A DNA stretch of 64,000 nt from Synanceia verrucosa (lineage: Eukaryota > Chordata > Actinopteri > Perciformes > Synanceiidae), in the NCBI GenBank assembly GCA_029721515.1, contig CM056559.1, forward strand, positions 16,702,501-16,766,500, given 5' to 3'. Positions 36,901-51,900 of this stretch are shown here, piece by piece (the first letter of the stretch is position 1; each line of letters begins with the position of its first letter). The notes under the pieces were generated by a model, which saw only the letters and a program-made list of their open reading frames with translations, made no database searches and had not been told where the DNA came from. A program made the translations under genes and the position numbers.

Positions 36901-39900
36901 AAGGTCTTCCAAGGTGGGACGTCAGCGCCACCGACCTGTAGCCGTTGAGTTCCTTGGGGTGTGGAGTCTTTGGAACCGGGACCAGACAAGATGTTTTCCA
37001 CAGCTGTGGCACTCTCCTTAGCCTCAGACTCAGGTTAAACAGGTGCTGAACAATCCCACAGGAGTTGGTCAGCACAGGACTTGAGGAGCCTGGGGGAGAT
37101 GCCGTCTGGACCTGCTGTTTTTCTTGCCTTCCACCTCCTCAGTTGGTTCCTCACCTGGAGTGAGGTGTAGGACAAGTTGGAGGGGGTGGGGGGTAGCATG
37201 TCAGAATGTGCAGAGGAGAGGGGAGGAGTCAGGGCAGGAAGTGGTGTAGAGGTGATGACTGGAGGTGATCTGAGGGTGGAGGAGGTGCAGACAGTAGGGG
37301 GTGCAGACGGGGGGATTGCCGCAGAAAGGACTGGATGGGAGAGGGGAGGCAGATACCTGGTCAAACCTGTTGAAGTCCAGGTTTAAATCCTCTGCCTACT
37401 GTTGGTCTCCCCCAGGCTGAGACTTTGGTTCAGTGTAGCCTGAGATAGTTTTAAGTCCTTAAGTCCTTCTGTACAGACCTCAACTCCTCCCTCTTGCCTG
37501 ATACAAAGACTCTCTTCTTCACCTTCAGGAGAGCCTTAATAGGAGTAATCAGGAGTAATCCACGATTTATTGTTGAAGAAGCACTGTACAGTCCTGGTGG
37601 GTACAGTGCTCTCCACACAGAAGTTGATATAGTCTGTCAGGCAGTGTCCAATGTCCTCCCCATGGTCATTACTGAATACTTCCCACAGTATTGTGTTGAA
37701 GCAGTCCTTCAAAGCCTCCTCAGCTTCGTCGGACCATCTTTTCACTATGTGAGTGACAGCCGGCTGCCTGTGCAGGGCTGTACAGTGCGACATATATGTC
37801 ATTCGTGCTACAGCAAATCATGTCTGTGCTAAGAATTAATCTGTCCTGTAGCATGGGTGCTACAGGGCAGATTTAATCACAAAAAGTCTTGTTGGGGGAA
37901 AAAAATCCTTCTACGTAAAACCAAAGTAGAACGACGGTACTATGACTATCCTCCCTGGTAGTTGTAGTCACACTATCCCTTCAGAAAGCAATGTGGCATA
38001 ATGTTGTGTGCTAATATGTCGTATGCGTTACGTTTGATAACTTTTGACTATGTTTGATGGGGAGATATGATCGCATTAGCGGAGATCGCCGGTCGTACGT
38101 TAGCTTAGTTAGCTTAGCTTAGCTAAATATAGATCATAGTCACATGGGATGCGATTTTATGGCGCCTTTCTTTTTCTTGCTTTATCCAGTTTAACTCAAA
38201 TTCATTGTTGTCAACCTGTGGAAGTTAATAAAGGAGCAAGGACGCTCTTCCTTTCTGGCTCTTGAAAAGGAGTTTGGCTGACTATTTAATTATTGTTAAC
38301 GCTAGCACAGCATAACACATTGAGAGGACAGCACACAGCTGTGAGGTACATATTTGTAGCCTATATTTTGTAGCCTATGTTTTGCGTAAAGAATCAATAA
38401 CAAAGAGTTATTTTTTGAGAGAGAAAAATGCTGAATAAATGCATCATAATTCAAAAAATATTGTTTGAATAATCGTGATTTCAATATTGACCAAAATAAT
38501 CGTGATTGTGATTTTTTTTTCCATAATCGAGCAGCCCCAAATTAAACGTATTATAGGCAGCTGTATTCTGTCTGTCTGTCTCTGTGTGTATGTGTGTGCA
38601 CGCGTCTGTCTTGATCTCTGTGTGTGTGTATGTCTATGAAATGAAAATCAATGTGGCCTACTGTGTTGCAATGTTTTATGTATAAATGTGTGTCACGCGG
38701 CATGCCTGTTATCTAAAAATGAGTTTGAAGTGTGATAAAGATTCTTCTTCTGTATCTGAAAACATTTCAAGTTATTATTCTACAAATGTAATACATTATG
38801 TATACATGAATTACACTTGATGTTACTGTGTAAGTGATGAGCTGCATTAATTGTCCTCTGTAGAGGTGACGGGCATTTTTAGGGTGTGCTACAACTCTCT
38901 GGTCCTGTGCTAAAAAACTGTCAGCCTCTGTAGCACTAGTGCTATGTGCTGAAAAAGTTAACATACAGGACTGCTGTGTACGAGGGGGTTATACACAGGC
39001 AGAAGATGTACCAGGTTGTGGTCAGATCTGTCCAGGGGAGGGAGTGGCTGGGAGCTGTATGTCTCCTTAGTATTGGCATAACAGAGGTCCAGTGTTTTAT
39101 TGTCTCTGGTGTGGCAGGAAACATACTGGGTGAAGGTGGGCAAAGTGGACAATGGAGAGACATGGTTGAAGTCTCCAGAGATGAGAAGGAGGACATTAGA
39201 GTGTTGAGGGCATTAGGGTGTTAAATACTTATTACTTGAGTTGCAGATGTTCATTTATTTGTTGATTATTCAGATAATTGGTTAATGGGTAAAATTGTGA
39301 TTTGGTAAAAATTGAAAAAAAACAAACTCAAAAAATTTTAAATTGAATGTCTTTGGGGTGAATTAGTCCAAAAGTGGAAAAAGAAAATCAAAAAGTAACA
39401 TAGTTTAATGTCTCTGGGGTGAATCAGTACAAATGCCCATGAAAAATAAAAAAAGGACAGAGGGAAATGCAGCCGACTGCGTATCCTTTTCTGCTGAAAA
39501 GAGGAACTTGTAGTAAAACTTGTGATCTTGTCCAAAATCCACAATGTCTTTCAGGTTACTTAAATCATTGTTGCAGGCAGAGATGAAGAAATTTGATGTG
39601 TTATGGCCTGGGTTCACACAGGAATTGTTGGACTCAGTTGCACGAATCACAGCGGAGGATACTTGTAGGGAAAAAGTCTTTAATAACAAGCGTTGCTCAC
39701 AGGACTCAATCAAAAGGTCACATGAGTCTTTGACAGCAGTGCAAAAGTATCAACAAAAAGTTCAGAGACTTTACTACAAACTGAAACTAAACCTCACTAA
39801 GTTATTAACACAAGATCACTAGGAATCTACATAGGACAAACTTACAAAGCCAGGGAAACATTGATAGGTCATGGAGGGCTGGTAAACTTGACTCATGCAC

Positions 39901-42900
39901 AAAGCACGGCCAATTGGCAAGGGATAACGGGAATAAGGATACTTATAGACTAGGTAATGAATCACAGGTGGCAACAATTAGGAAGGGATGAGTCAATCAC
40001 AGTGGCGGGAAAACACACAAGGGCAGGAAGTTAAGGTATCTGAAATGAGAAAAAAGGCATTTCACACAATAAAACAGGAAGTGAAACCACCTAAGCACAG
40101 GACAATACTGACACTGAAACTGAGCTTAACAAATCTGGCGAGACCTCACATGATGTCTGAAAATAAATCCACAGTTGGTTGGTTAATGGTTAATCTGTTG
40201 TCTGACCCTCCTGTTTTACAGCTGTAGAAATCCAATGAAATTCTTTCAGAGTTTTCTCTGATACCCCGCCTTCAGAAATGAACAAGTTTGCAGCTTAATC
40301 TTCCAAAGTGGTCGTTACAGTAGATTAATGCAACTTGCCTGGAGGAAGTCCAGGGAAGAAGAACAAATAATAGTTCAAACCTGAGGTGTGTGTCTTACAC
40401 AACTCATCCATTGGTGCATATCCTACTGCACTTCCCTTTTTTGGCTCTGGTACTTTTCCATCGCCTTAACTGAATCAATCTTGTAATATCCACTTCTCTA
40501 TTATTTGATGTACACAACATTAAACCATTAATTCTTACAACTCAAATGTCTTACTCACTTAATACAGCAACTGCAGCTTTAATCACATGTTTATTTGGTT
40601 ACATGGCTTTTGTGTGTCATTTAAAATTTAACTGGCTGTAGGACCTAGTGGGAAGTACCTCATTATCCCTTTGAGGCCTGTGGCATAACAGTCTCAAAAA
40701 GTCCCAAAAAGACCTGATGATTACTAAAAGCAGGTGTTATGTTTTTTAGGCATTGAGGGATTCTCAACTCACTTAACATGGTACAGCAAAGATACACTAT
40801 ATTGCCAAAAGTATTCGCTCACCCATCCAGATAATCAGAATCGGTGTTCCTATCACTTCCATGGCCACAATCAAGCACCGAGGCATGCAGACTGCTGTTA
40901 CAAACATTTGTGAAAGAATGGGTCGCTCTCAGGAGCTCAGTGAATTCCAGCGTGGAACTGTGACAGGATGCCATCTGTGCAACAAATCGAGTTGTGAAAT
41001 TTCCTTGCTCCTGAATATTCCACACTCAACTGTCAGCTGTATTATAAGAAAGTGGAAGTGTTTGGGAACGACAGCAACTCAGTCACAAAGTGGTAGGCCA
41101 CGTAAACTGACAGAGCGGGGTCAGTGGATGCTGAGGCGCATAGTGCGAAGAGGTCACCAACTTTCTGAAGAGTCAATCGCTACAGACTACAAACTTCATG
41201 TGGCCTTCAGATTAGCTCAAGAACAGTACACAGAGAGCTTCAAGGAATGGGTTTCCATGGCCAAGCAGCTGCATCCAAGCCATACATTACCAAGTGCAAT
41301 GCAAAGCGTTGGATGCAGTGGTGTAAAGCATGCCGCCACTGGACTCTAGAGCAGTGGAGACACATTCTCTGAAGTGACGAATCACGCTTCTGATGGATGA
41401 GTCTGGGTTTGGCAGTTGCCAGGAGAACGATACTTGTGGGACTGTATTGTACCAAGTGTAAAGTTTGGTGGTGGGGGATTATGATGTGGGGTTGTTTTTC
41501 AGGAGCTGGGCTTGGCCCCTTAGTTCCAGTGAAAGGAACGCTGAATGCTTCAGCGCACCAAGACATTTTGGACAATCCCATGCTCCCAACTTTGTGGGAA
41601 TAGTTTGGAGCTGGCCCCTTCCTCTTCCAACATGACTATGCGCCAGTGCACAAAGCAAGGTCCATAAAGACATGGATGACAGAGTCTGGTGTGGATGAAC
41701 TTGACTGGCCTGCACAGAGTCCTGACCTCACTCCTCAACCTTGTGGACAACCTTCCCAGAAGAGTTGAAGCTGTTATAGCTGCAAAGGGTGGACCGACGT
41801 CATATTGAACCCTACGGATTAGGAATGGGATGCCACTTAATGCGAGTCAAGGCAGGTGAGTGAATACTTTTGGCAAAATGGTGTAAGTTTTTCATATTTT
41901 AGGTGTCTTTTTTTGTGACGTAACTGTTCCCTGAAGGCTGTGTTAGTGTTAAATTTGCTCGGAATACTCATGATTGTTTTTGTCTTTTTTATAGCACCAC
42001 CACCATTTCCTCCTTTACACCAAAAACACTGTATATAAATGTGCACTTTGCCTTGACATTAACTGAGCAAACTGTTAAAATGTGGCATTGCATGAAGTAA
42101 GAACCCAGTCGCTCAACTCCAAAGTATCAAACAAAAAGGTATTTATTTACAGAAAAGACAACAACAAAATGGAGAAATTTATACTCTGACCTATGTACAA
42201 AATCAAAATGGAAAATCACTTCTCTTAGAAGGTTATAAAACTCACTGAAAACAAAAGTAAGGCATTCTAGCTTGAGTTGAACCAAAAATCTCTATCTTTA
42301 AGTAGGCTTAGTGTGGCTAGTTACTGAAAAATAGTAACTAGTTACAGTTACTAGTTATTTCACTTAAAAGTAACTCAATTGCTTTGTTGATTACTTACAT
42401 CAAAAAGTAACGCCTTACTGTTAAAAGTAACTTTTTAGTTACTAATAGGACCCTGGGGAGTGAGGTTCCCTTATGGTGTGTGCACTGGAAGTCAGAACTT
42501 GGAGCTCAGATCACCATAACCTCAAAGTTTTGTTCTCCCAGCTCTTCCAGCCTTACAGACAAACAACAAATCATGTAGCTACTAAATTCTATGTCAGGTT
42601 GATTAATCCAACTCTCTGACTTGGAGATCCGACTTCACAGGGATTTCTTATTTAAATTTTGACTTGAAGTTGGAAATTCTGACGTTTGTGTGCAAGTGAA
42701 TGCATCTTGGGTTGGATCACTCAAACGTGGGGCTCACAGCATTGCTGCAGTGACATTAGTGCTCTGTTTTACCGGTGATGTTTGTCACCTTATGCTGGTA
42801 AAGTGGGGGGACAGATCAGTGTCTCTATACAGTCTCTGCATGGTGTCTTTATGAATCTGAGGAGGATATGTCCCCCATCCCTAATGCCATTTGTGAACGT

Positions 42901-45900
42901 TGTGAAAGCAATCATCAATCAGGAAATTATTTACCAAGTAACAGACAAAAGCACCATATTGTAACAGTAATTGTGTTTATTTATTTTAAATGTACTGCGT
43001 TAGCGTATTAGTTACTGTCAAAAGTAACGGTGTTAGTAACAGTGTCACTAGTAACAGTGTTACTGCCCAACACTGATCGTGAACAATGAAATTTGAAGCA
43101 GAGTGATGACACAGCTTCAAGTGTAACCCACTATTACTTTAATGGTGCCACAGTTTAATAGTGTCACCCAGTTTTGTTAAAACGGGGAAAACGTCTGAAT
43201 TTGATATTAATTAATAAAGTCTCTTAATCTGAGGGAGCTACGGAGTTCTTGGACCTAGTGTACAGTGATTCAATTTGCTTTATAGACACACAAATCAAAT
43301 AACCAAGTTCTTTATAAAATTAGATGTATAAATGAAGCCCAGACTTCCCTCAACCCCAGCTACTTCGTCCAGCTCTTTCAGAGGGATCCTGAGGCATTCC
43401 CAGGCCAGCCGGGAGACATAGTCTCTCCAGCTTGTCCTGGATTGTCCAGGGGTCTCCTGCAGGTGGGACATGCCCAGTACACCTCACCAGGGAGGAGTCC
43501 AGGAGGCATCTTGACCAGATGCCACCTCATCTGGCTCCTCTCAATGTGGAGGAGCAGCGGCTCTACTCTGAGTCCCTCCCGAATGACTGAGCTGCTCACC
43601 CTATCCCTAAGGGAGAGCCCGGACACCATGCGGAGGAAACCCATTTCGGCCGCTTGTGACCGTGATCTTGTTCTTTCAGGCACGACCCACAGCTCGTGAC
43701 CATAGGTGAGGTTAGGAACGTAGATCAACTGGAAAAATTTACCACGATAGACCGATACAGTGTCTGCATCACTGCAGAAGCTGCACCGATCCGCCTGTCG
43801 ATCTCCCGCTCCCCTTGAGGAAGGATCTCATCCCCAACCTGGAGAGAGAGCACGCCACCATTTTTTGACTGACGACCATGGCCTCAGATTTGGAGGTGCT
43901 GAGGTGCTAGGTTGGGTGAACTCTATGCACCCTCCAAAACCCTGCTGAGGGTGTAGAGTTCGTCTGCTGTCCAGGATGGAACCACGCTGCTCCTCCTGAG
44001 TCTGAGATTCGACTTCCTGATGGACCCTCCTCCCCAGAACTCCTGAGTAGACCTTACCAGGGTGGCTGAGGAGTGTGATCCCCCTATAGTTGGAACACAC
44101 CCTCCGGTTCCCCTTTTTAAAGAGGGGGACCACCACCCCAGTCTTCCAGGGTGTCCACGCATGTTGCAGAAACATGTCAAACATTGCTTCCTCAGTAGAA
44201 GGTGGATTTGAGGAGTCGAGGTCAGCAGCACTTCATCCCCACTATACACAGTGTTGATGGTGCACTGCTTCCCCTTCTTGAGATGCCAGATTGTGGACCA
44301 TAATTTTGTCTAAGTCATCCGCAAGTCATTTTCCATGGCCTCACTGAAGTCCTCCCATGCCCGAGTTTTTGCCTCAGCGACCACCAAAGCCGTTTTCTGC
44401 TTGGCCTGCCGCTACCCATCAGCTGCCTCCAGAGTCCCACAGGCCAAAAAGGCCCGACAGGACTCCTTCTTCAGCTTGACGGCATTCCTTACTGCCGGTG
44501 ACCACCAACGGGCCGTGACAGGCACTGACCACCTTACGGCCACACCTCCCGTCAGCTGCTTTAACAATGGAGGCATGGAACATGGCTCATTCAGAGTCCA
44601 TGTCCCCTGCCACCCGCGATACATGGTTGAAGTTCTGCCAGAGGTGGGAGTTGAAACTCCTTCTGATAAGGGACTCTGACAGATGTTACCAGCGGACCCT
44701 CATAACACGTTTGGGTCTGCGAAGTCGGACTGGCATCCTCCCTCACTATCGAATCCAGCACGCCACCAGGTGGTGATCAGTTGACAGCTCCGCCTCTCAC
44801 TTCACCCGAGTGTCCAAGACATGCGGCTGCAAATCCGGTGACGCGACCACAAAGTCGATCATCGAACTGCGGCCTAGGGTGTCCTGGTGCCAAGTACACA
44901 TATGGACACCAATATGCTTGTTATGGACAATCCACAATGTGCACAATAACAGAACACTGCTTGGGTTCCGGTCATGGGGGCCATTCCTCCCAATCACGCC
45001 TCTCCAGGTCTCACTGTCATTGCCCACGTGAGTATTGAAGTAGCACGAGGGAGTGCCCAGATGGGGCACTCTCCAGCACCCCCTCCAGGGGCTCCAAAAA
45101 GGGTACTCTGGACTGCCGTTTGGTGCATAAGCACAAACAACAATCAGGACCCATCCCCCCACCCGAAGGCAAAGTGAGGCTACCCTCTCGTCCACCGGGG
45201 TAAACCTCAATGTACAGGCACCGAGCTGGGGGGAACACGCATGCCACAAGCAGCAGAGAGCCTAGAAGAAGGCTCAGTTGGAGAAGGAGAAGAAGAACGC
45301 TGAGAAGGAGAAACAGCTTAAGAACCCTCTCACCGGGGGCAACTCCAGAGTGGAATAGAGTCCAACCCTCTCGAGAGGACTGGTACTGGAGCCCAAGCCG
45401 TGCATCGAGGTGAGCCCGACTATATCTAGTCGGAATTTCTCGACCTCGTGCACCAGCTCAGGCTCTTTCCCTGCCAGAGAGGTGACATTCCACATCCCTA
45501 GAGCTTGCTTCTGCAGCCGGGGATTGGACCGCCTGGCACCCAGCTCACACCCTGCACCCGAACCCTTGGCCCCTCCTACGGGTGGTGAGCCCATTGGAAG
45601 GGAGAGAAGATTGAGGAGCAGTTTAATATTATGAGTTTAAGTTTAATATTAATTAATATTTAATTAATTAATATTACTCTGTCTTCTAGATTAGCCCTAC
45701 ATTTGTTTCGTTAATTTAGTACTATAATCATCAAAACTTTCACATCTGAAAATGTATATATATTGTATCACTGTTCCAGATAGATGGAGGTGTTGCTGAG
45801 GGTTGACTGCAGATTCTGTCTGGACCTCAGCCTTTTGGATCTGCTGGATCCCACAGTGGTGACTTCAGCTCGAATCGCTTCATCATCAGTGGCTCTCTTG

Positions 45901-48900
45901 GACATCTTTGGACATCTTTGCATCTTTGGTCATCTTTGGACATGATCGGCTCACACGATTCAGCATGAATCATTTTCAGTCTCCGCCTCTCTTTCTGCCT
46001 CTTTTCTGTGCAGCGAGTCGCTGTACCCTTTCTTCAACAAGAAAACCACTGAACAAAACTGATCAATTGAAATAAAATGAATTAACCAATTACACAACAC
46101 AGATGAATCATGAAATCATAGCATGTAGGTAGGTGCACAAATGCTACAACTGACAGGTTATACATAGCTGTATATGTCAAATTATTCCACAGTTAATGTT
46201 AACATGTGCCACATTGGTCTGTATCAGAGCAGGAGAAGAAGGAGGATCTGTGTGTGGACTGACCTTTGATATGATCAACTTTACTTATATCACAATAGAC
46301 ATAGAGGTGATTCCCCACTCTTTGGGAGAAACCAGATGTCACATGGATTCATAAACCAGTCAAATGTGTTCTTTTTTGAGCTCAGGCCAGTCATGAACTA
46401 AGCCTTTATAGTCAGATGAAGGTCCTGGAAAAATACTGAGAAATTAGAGAATGTTGTCCTTATCAGTTCAGTTCATTTTATCATCATCATCACACTACAC
46501 TGGGAACAATCAGGGGCGGGCTGATAATCACCAGATGCAGGGAACAGGAGGATAGGAAGTAATGTGGCTGAAACAAGAAGAAGACAGTTGATTTCAAAAT
46601 AAAACAGGAACTAACAAGACAACATGACAAGACTGAAATAAAATGCTAACTTAACTTGACAGACGGAATACAAATTCCTGATTCCCAGAGAAGAAACTCT
46701 CCTATAGTACCTCAGGCAAAGATAAGATATTCTTAAGAAGCCTCGAGCAAAGTCGTGGTCATATTTGTTCCACGTGGAGAGCTTTAGGAATTTATGTTTG
46801 GTTAACCATCATATTCTCTTTATATGTTTTTGTTTTTCTTTGTGAAGCAATATGTGAAACTAGTGGCTTGTCATCAATGTCTCTGTGGCTGAGTAGCAGT
46901 CTTGAAATATGTGGCATGACTTTAGAAGGACTGTGACTGTGTGTGACAGAGGGATTTTTTTAATGGATGGAGTTATACCGGTATATACCAGTGTATCAGG
47001 TGGATTTCCCCCTCAGAGAATAAAATAATGGCCTTGTGTGTCTACCATCAGTTTAGCAACCTAGATATTGGCAATTATTGTGTTTCAAATGTGAACTGGT
47101 CTCTTAGGGTTTGGTGAGCATGCAGACAGCCCAGAGACGACTTTCCCCTCTTTAGTTCTTAATGGGTTTTTGAATGGATATTTTTACAGTCATTATGGGT
47201 TCATATCCTCTTCATAGCAATACAATCTAATAATATGCTGTTATATGATATAAAATGATAGTTCGTTATTAATCATTAGGATTTCTCATTTTATTCTCCA
47301 TATATTTTTCGTATTCCTTTACTTCCATTTCTGTCTCTTACAACAAAAAATATGAGCACTGAGCAAAGTTTTATTTGTAGTAATGCACACAATGTGTAAT
47401 TTTATTGCTTGTTGATGATGTCTTGTCTACCATATGCTGACTCCAGCCAAGAACCCAAACCGATTTGGTTTTGTCTGGCTGACTGGTGGTGCTAGGTGTT
47501 GGTTTTAACTGATCTCAACATAGTGGCAAGTGGACAAACTTTCTCAGCTTTCCAGCTCGAAAAATGAAAACATGTTTCAGCTGAAAGTGATTTTCAGTGA
47601 TAATGGTGAAGATACCAAATGCCATGATGCCCCTTTACTTCTTGACGTCATCAAACTTTTTTTTTTTTTTGATTGAGAGATCTCTAGTGACACAAAATAA
47701 CATTTTTTTACGTAAAAACTGTTAAAATGACAGTACATCATTATTTAAGAACCAAACTGGACATATTGGATACCTAACACCAAATTGCTCCCAGTGCTAC
47801 ACATTGGTGTGTGAATGTGAAAGAAACATGATGGTAGTCTCCCACCATCATGTGTTTATGAATGGGTAAATTGATATGTAGTGTAAAGCACTTTGAGTAG
47901 TTGGTTGACTAGAAAGATGATATATAAGTACAGTCCATTTACATTTACATTTATTACACAGTGATGATGTAGCATTGTCACATGGTAAAGGTGATTTAAT
48001 GGTCACTTTTTAATGTTTGGTTTCCATAATGTCCTCCCATGAATTGCATATGATGGCTGCAGCGTCCATCACTACTGGCCAGCAGTGATGGAAAAAAGCA
48101 GCATTTTCAGAAAATGGGTTAAAGCATACAGTACATAAGACCACAAAACAGCATAAATATGCACTGAAATAAATTGTAATATCTGTGAAATGTATGTTAA
48201 TTGTAGTTGAACTCATCAGAATTCTTATTCAGGCCTTGTGCTTCCAGTGAGGTTCTCTCTATTCATAAAACAGCATATCAACATGGCAGCAGCTTGGCTT
48301 AGTCTCCCTGCCTCACTTTAAACTGAGTATTTCTGTCCAGTCTTATTTAAGAATACATACTGTACGCAGTTAATCTGATTGACAGTACGAAAACATAAGT
48401 AGAAGTTTACCTGAACTAACAGAGTAGTTTGCTCTCATCAGCAGTGTGTGTTCGGTTTGGTCACATCTGGGTCAAAGTAAACCAAGATAAGCTTCAGTAA
48501 GCTTCAGGAGGATACTCCCTGTTTTAACTATACATATATATTTTCTATCATTTATACTGTACCTGGGTGCTCGCAGACAATACATTGGAACAGAGGAGGA
48601 TCATATTTGCACAGCACAGGATTTCATCCAGTTTGCATTGAAAAGCATGCATTTATTAAAGCATAGGACAGGAACAGATGGTCAATATGTGTCCTCTGCT
48701 AGATGAGTCAGTCCCTCACCCAGCCTCTGTGTGTATTTTCAGCTGGAAGCAGAGGACGTTGACAGTCAGCTGAATGGAGCCATCCACTACTCTGTCGTCA
48801 GTGGAGACCGAGACAACCAGTTCTTCATTGACCCCCTCCGTGGGGTCATCAAGGTCAACAAGCCACTGGACCGTGAGACAGTGAGGACACACACACACTG

Positions 48901-51900
48901 CTTAAGTCTAGTCTAGCAATAACTGGAGTCTACACCCAGCATTACACTTGACTGTAGCAGTAGAGCTGTGTGTGAACGGGGTCATGACATTTTGAACATT
49001 TTTACGTGTAGTGAGGCTAATAGATGAGAACATTCACAACATGAAACATGTACTGTTTTAATTTCGTGAAGTAAAAGAGTGGATGCAGCACAAGCAACTT
49101 GCTCCATCTACCAGGGATCCTGACTCATTGATGTCACTCCACCTTCTTGCTGTGAGGCGACAAGTTGTCATTAAGACCAGTGGTCTACTAGCTCAACTAA
49201 AAATCCAGCTTCTTATTCACCGATTATGATGCCCTGCCTCATGTTTCCAGTCTGGGTACAGTTCTGATATGACATGGTGACTGTAATGTTCTGTATCTAT
49301 ACTGCAGTGTGAAATTAGTTGTTGTAGTGTCGCCAGTCTATAAAGATGGAGCCTGTTGGCAGCTAATGTGCTCACACTGTCAGATGGATCTCTCACCAGA
49401 TGGCAGCTAATCACACTTAAACAGGAATCCCATGCCCAATGTAGCTCTGAATATAAGCTTTTTAATTTGCAGCAGGAAAAAAGATGGAAGACATGAACCC
49501 TCAATTCCTCCTCCTCACCCTCCCGCTTTCTTTCTCATCTTCTGCTCCTCTGCAATGCCTGAAAACTTCAGAAATGTTCATATGCCTATCATAAAGTATT
49601 CAAGAGTGGGTCGATGAGCCGTCTGAACGCGCTCAGAACGAGAGAGCAGAGGCGTGAGGGATCAAAGCTTCTGGCTGATGAAAGTGGTTTGGGGTTATCA
49701 CACAGATCTATCTGTGTTTTTCCTTCTTGCTAAGCAGGTCATGGATGTTTACTGCTGAGGTTTATCTTTTATGTCTCAGGTAGCAGACTACTGTTGGGTA
49801 GCTTCATTTGCTCTTTATTATAAATCAATAAGGATAAACAGAGAACAGAAACAATTCTGCTGTTAAGAGAAATATAAATATAAAAACATAAAAAGTTATT
49901 CATTCTCCATTGTTGTATCCTAAATATGATCATAAATTTGATCAGTGGGCATCACCTTTAAGTATGTAGATAATGATACAGAACAGCATGGTGGTGCAGT
50001 GGTTAGCACTGTTGCCTCACAGCAAGAATGTAAGGGGTTTGATTCCCTTTCTGTGTGGACCTTGCATGTTCTCTCCCGTGTCTATGTGGGTTCTCTCCAG
50101 GTACTCCAACTTCCTCCAAAAACATGCATTGGGATTAGGTTAATTGACTAATTTAAAATCGCTGGTATGTGTGAATGTGAGTGCGAATGGCTGTCTGTCT
50201 CTATGTGCCCTGCGATGAACTGGTGACTTGTCCAGGGCGTACCCTTTCGCGCTGGGATAGGCTCTAGCCCCCGCAACCCTATGTGAGGATAAGCAGTAGA
50301 AAATGGGTGGATGAATGACAGAGATCCTTTACCTATGTAACCCATGACAAGTTTGTGTCTACCCTCTTCAAGAATTATTTATTATTTTTTTATTTATTTA
50401 TTTTGTCCATCATTTTTAAATCAACTTTGTACTCTCCAAGATGCTGAGATCTGCAACACTTAAAATCTGTCTGTAGACAGACACTTTCACTCACTGTGCA
50501 GTGGTGGTTAGTGACATTTAGGGTCACTGTGTTTGACCTCCAGATACAAGGGGTGCATCATGAACTGTTGGTATGTTTCCAGCCTGCCTGACTGTCTGAC
50601 TTGTTGTAGTGATGTTTTACCAGATCTCAGAGCTATGTGCTATATTAAAAATTATTCAACCGAGAAGTTCAAATATGATGGAGATTTGATGTTAAAGGAA
50701 CAAGGAACATGAGGAAATTCTAGTTTGGACATAATGTCAAAGGAGACCAGCTTTAATAGAAGGAAGAGTCTTCAATGTAAAAGGAAGACTTAAAGGGATA
50801 CGCCACCCCAGGCCAAATTCAGTGTCTCCCCACAGTCCCGAGACCTAAATAAGTGTGTGAAAGCATTTTCCTGGCCACCCAGCCATTGTCCGAATTTATC
50901 AGAGCTGACCGCAGGTTGGTTCCGCGGCATAACTACATTCCTATGACCCCACAGAAATATTTTGGCCAAAGTGAATAAATGTACTCGATTTTCCCCCCAA
51001 TTACTTTCCGTGTACTCCACATTTACTTTTAGTGAATGGCGGTGCAGATCACAACGCAAAGGGCTTGTCTTGTTCATTTTCTTTTGGGAACTATTTTTCA
51101 GAATAATAATAGAGAACAGAAAAACACAGCCGACGCACACCACAGAACGTCATTGGGAAACCCCCCCCACTTCCCCCCTCAACACTGCGTAGCCACCATC
51201 TTCCTGCTACAAATACCATGACCACAGAGTGATGTCTAATCATGTACTGGGTGTAATAATAGGCTACTTACTCTGTAGACAGCTGCCCATTAGGTCCACT
51301 TGGTGTGTTTTTCCTTTTCCAAATCACTTTATCGCGCCGGAAAAAGAAAGTGAGGACTGCGGGGTGAATCATTGCCGTGAAATCCTCGGTAGTAGTGACA
51401 TAAACGTGGCTATCCTCTTCAGTATTCCTCTGCATCAACAGTAGTGTTTCGCCCCACTCGGCACAACAAAAACACTCCATTTCAGTAGCCATTGGTTGGC
51501 ATTCTCCACACTTACACCATGTGCTCTCCTGCGCTCATCTGGATCGCCTGGAGTAACGGGAACTTCCAGTCTTCTGGTCCAGGTAAGTGACGCAGTGGTG
51601 TGGGGGGAAGTGGGGGGGTTCCCAATGACGTTCCGTGGTGTGCGTCGGCTGTGTTTCTCTGCACCGAAAAATAGTTCCCAAAAGAAAATGAACAAGACAA
51701 GCCCTTTGCGTTGTGATCTGCACCGCCATTCACTAGAAGTAAATGTGCAGCACACGGAAAGTAATTTGGGGGGAAAATCGAGTACATTTATTCACTTTGG
51801 CCGAAATATTTCTGTAGGGTCATAGGAATGCAGTTATGCCGTGGAACCAACCTGCGGTCAGCTCTGATAAATTCGGACTATGGCTGGGTGGCCAGGAAAA

